Shown here in pieces: positions 4,883 to 5,546 of a DNA stretch of 5,546 nucleotides (within the stretch, counting starts at the first letter, position 1; the number at the start of each line of letters is the position of its first letter). The notes beneath the pieces are model-generated. The model was given only the letters and a program-made list of their open reading frames with translations, did not search any database and was not told the origin of the DNA. The position numbers and the translations under genes were made by a program. Location: contig JAHEOA010000238.1 in the NCBI GenBank assembly GCA_018609825.1, forward strand, positions 1 through 5,546. The letters run 5' to 3'. Source of the stretch: Candidatus Bipolaricaulota bacterium (GTDB lineage Bacteria > Bipolaricaulota > Bipolaricaulia > RBG-16-55-9).

Positions 4883-5546
4883 GTGTCCGCGTGGCAGAAG
4901 GCGATCCCGGCGTTCCTCGAGTCCCTGGACGTGTCCTCGAACACCGTCCGGACGTATCGGGAGGCCCTCAAGAGCTTCACCCGTTGGCTGGACGCTCACA
5001 ACGGGACCGAGGCCGAGCCGAGCCCGGAGACCGTTCGCGAATACCGCGAATGGCTCAAGGGCCAGCGCTCCGCCAACACCGTCCTGACGTACTGGGTCGC
5101 GCTCCGGCGGTTCTTCCAGTACGCGGCCGTCAACGACCTGATCGGGAAAAACCCCGTCGAGGGGCTCAAGGGACTGCGTCGCCCGCGCGGTCACTTGCGG
5201 CGCGATCTGACGCGCAACGAGCTGCGCCGGGTCTTTGAGGCGATCGATACCTCCACGGAGTTGGGCAAGCGCGACTACGCCATGATCAACCTCATGGCCC
5301 GCAATGGCCTTCGGATCATCGAGATCCACCGCGCCAACGTCGGGGACGTGGAGGCGCGCCAGCACCGTCAGATCATGCGGATCTGGGGCAAGGGCCGCGA
5401 CGAGCGGGACGAGTTCGTCGTGCTCGCCCGGCCGACGGAGGAGGCGCTGGAGGCCTATCTCGACGCGCGCGCGGCCGCGGAGCCGCACGAACCGTTGTTT
5501 ACCAAGGCCTCGAGGGCCCACGCCGACGGCGACGCCCGACTCAGCA
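4883..5546 (+). CDS. tyrosine recombinase / integrase, XerC/D-like (5' part, cut by window end)
   Basis: The frame is open from GTG 4883 to the window edge (221 codons; members of the family are usually about 300 residues). Residues about 1-88 form the SAM-like DNA-binding domain, with the typical NTVRTYREALKSFTRWL (20-36) and NTVLTYWVALRRFFQY (65-80) helices ending in IGKNPVEGLKG. The catalytic domain starts near LTRNELRRVF (109-118). The first catalytic Arg is Arg144 in NGLRIIEI, and the beta-hairpin Lys is Lys170 in GKGRDERDEFVVL. The His-x-x-Arg, second His/Trp and Tyr nucleophile would lie beyond the window. From memory, the IIEIHRANVGDV and GKGRDERDEFV blocks resemble a subgroup of integrases often found on mobile elements. 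The protein would cut and rejoin DNA at specific sites. No partner genes or att site are visible. Confidence 0.93.
   Translation, partial: MSAWQKAIPAFLESLDVSSNTVRTYREALKSFTRWLDAHNGTEAEPSPETVREYREWLKGQRSANTVLTYWVALRRFFQYAAVNDLIGKNPVEGLKGLRRPRGHLRRDLTRNELRRVFEAIDTSTELGKRDYAMINLMARNGLRIIEIHRANVGDVEARQHRQIMRIWGKGRDERDEFVVLARPTEEALEAYLDARAAAEPHEPLFTKASRAHADGDARLS

Noticed and set aside
4891..5238. Plus-strand 115-codon frame inside the recombinase gene
   Set aside because: It is out of frame with the recombinase and has an Arg/Pro-rich product of low-complexity type.
4793..5521. 242-codon minus-strand open frame over the recombinase gene
   Set aside because: The opposite strand encodes a clear tyrosine recombinase with its catalytic Arg and Lys. 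The antisense product shows no family features.
1..5546. CRISPR array, tRNA, rRNA or riboswitch
   Set aside because: No regularly spaced repeats, cloverleaf with a CCA-ready end, or conserved ribosomal or aptamer stretch was seen on either strand.

Overview
This is a high-GC window (by eye above 60% G+C, with strong G/C preference at third codon positions). It looks bacterial: there are good Shine-Dalgarno sites, a classical signal peptide with an Ala-x-Ala cleavage site, and a terminator-like hairpin followed by a short T run. The lineage cannot be fixed from the sequence. Long open frames antisense to the genes are a by-product of the base composition.

Positions 1-3573, plus strand: after a possible 25-codon tail of an upstream gene (1-78) comes a compact four-gene operon encoding an ABC-2 type transporter in the order ATPase, permease, ATPase, permease (85-1002, 999-1940, 1943-2851, 2848-3573). 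Two of the three junctions are ATGA stop/start overlaps and the third leaves 2 bp, so the four proteins are probably made together. The substrate cannot be read from the sequence. The first ATPase has a Walker A loop in which two glycines are replaced (GENRADKTT instead of GPNGAGKTT), while its signature, Walker B, D-loop and H-loop motifs are intact. The second ATPase has a perfect Walker A. This suggests either an asymmetric transporter with one degenerate ATP site or decay of the first cassette.

Positions 3574-3790: a 217-bp gap between convergent genes, containing several inverted repeats. The best is a 13-bp stem that could terminate the minus-strand gene.

Positions 3791-4696, minus strand: an unrecognised 301-residue secreted protein made of a signal peptide, about 245 residues of heptad-rich coiled coil, and a C-terminal hydrophobic segment that ends almost at the last residue. 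It is probably a periplasmic or surface rod anchored in a membrane by its C-terminus.

Positions 4697-4882: a divergent intergenic region holding two related 16-bp direct repeats built from paired GTYAC half-sites, one further half-site, and a dyad just upstream of the recombinase gene.

Positions 4883-5546, plus strand: the first 221 codons of a tyrosine recombinase (XerC/D-like integrase), cut by the window edge before its last catalytic residues. Whether it belongs to a mobile element or is a resident recombinase cannot be decided here.
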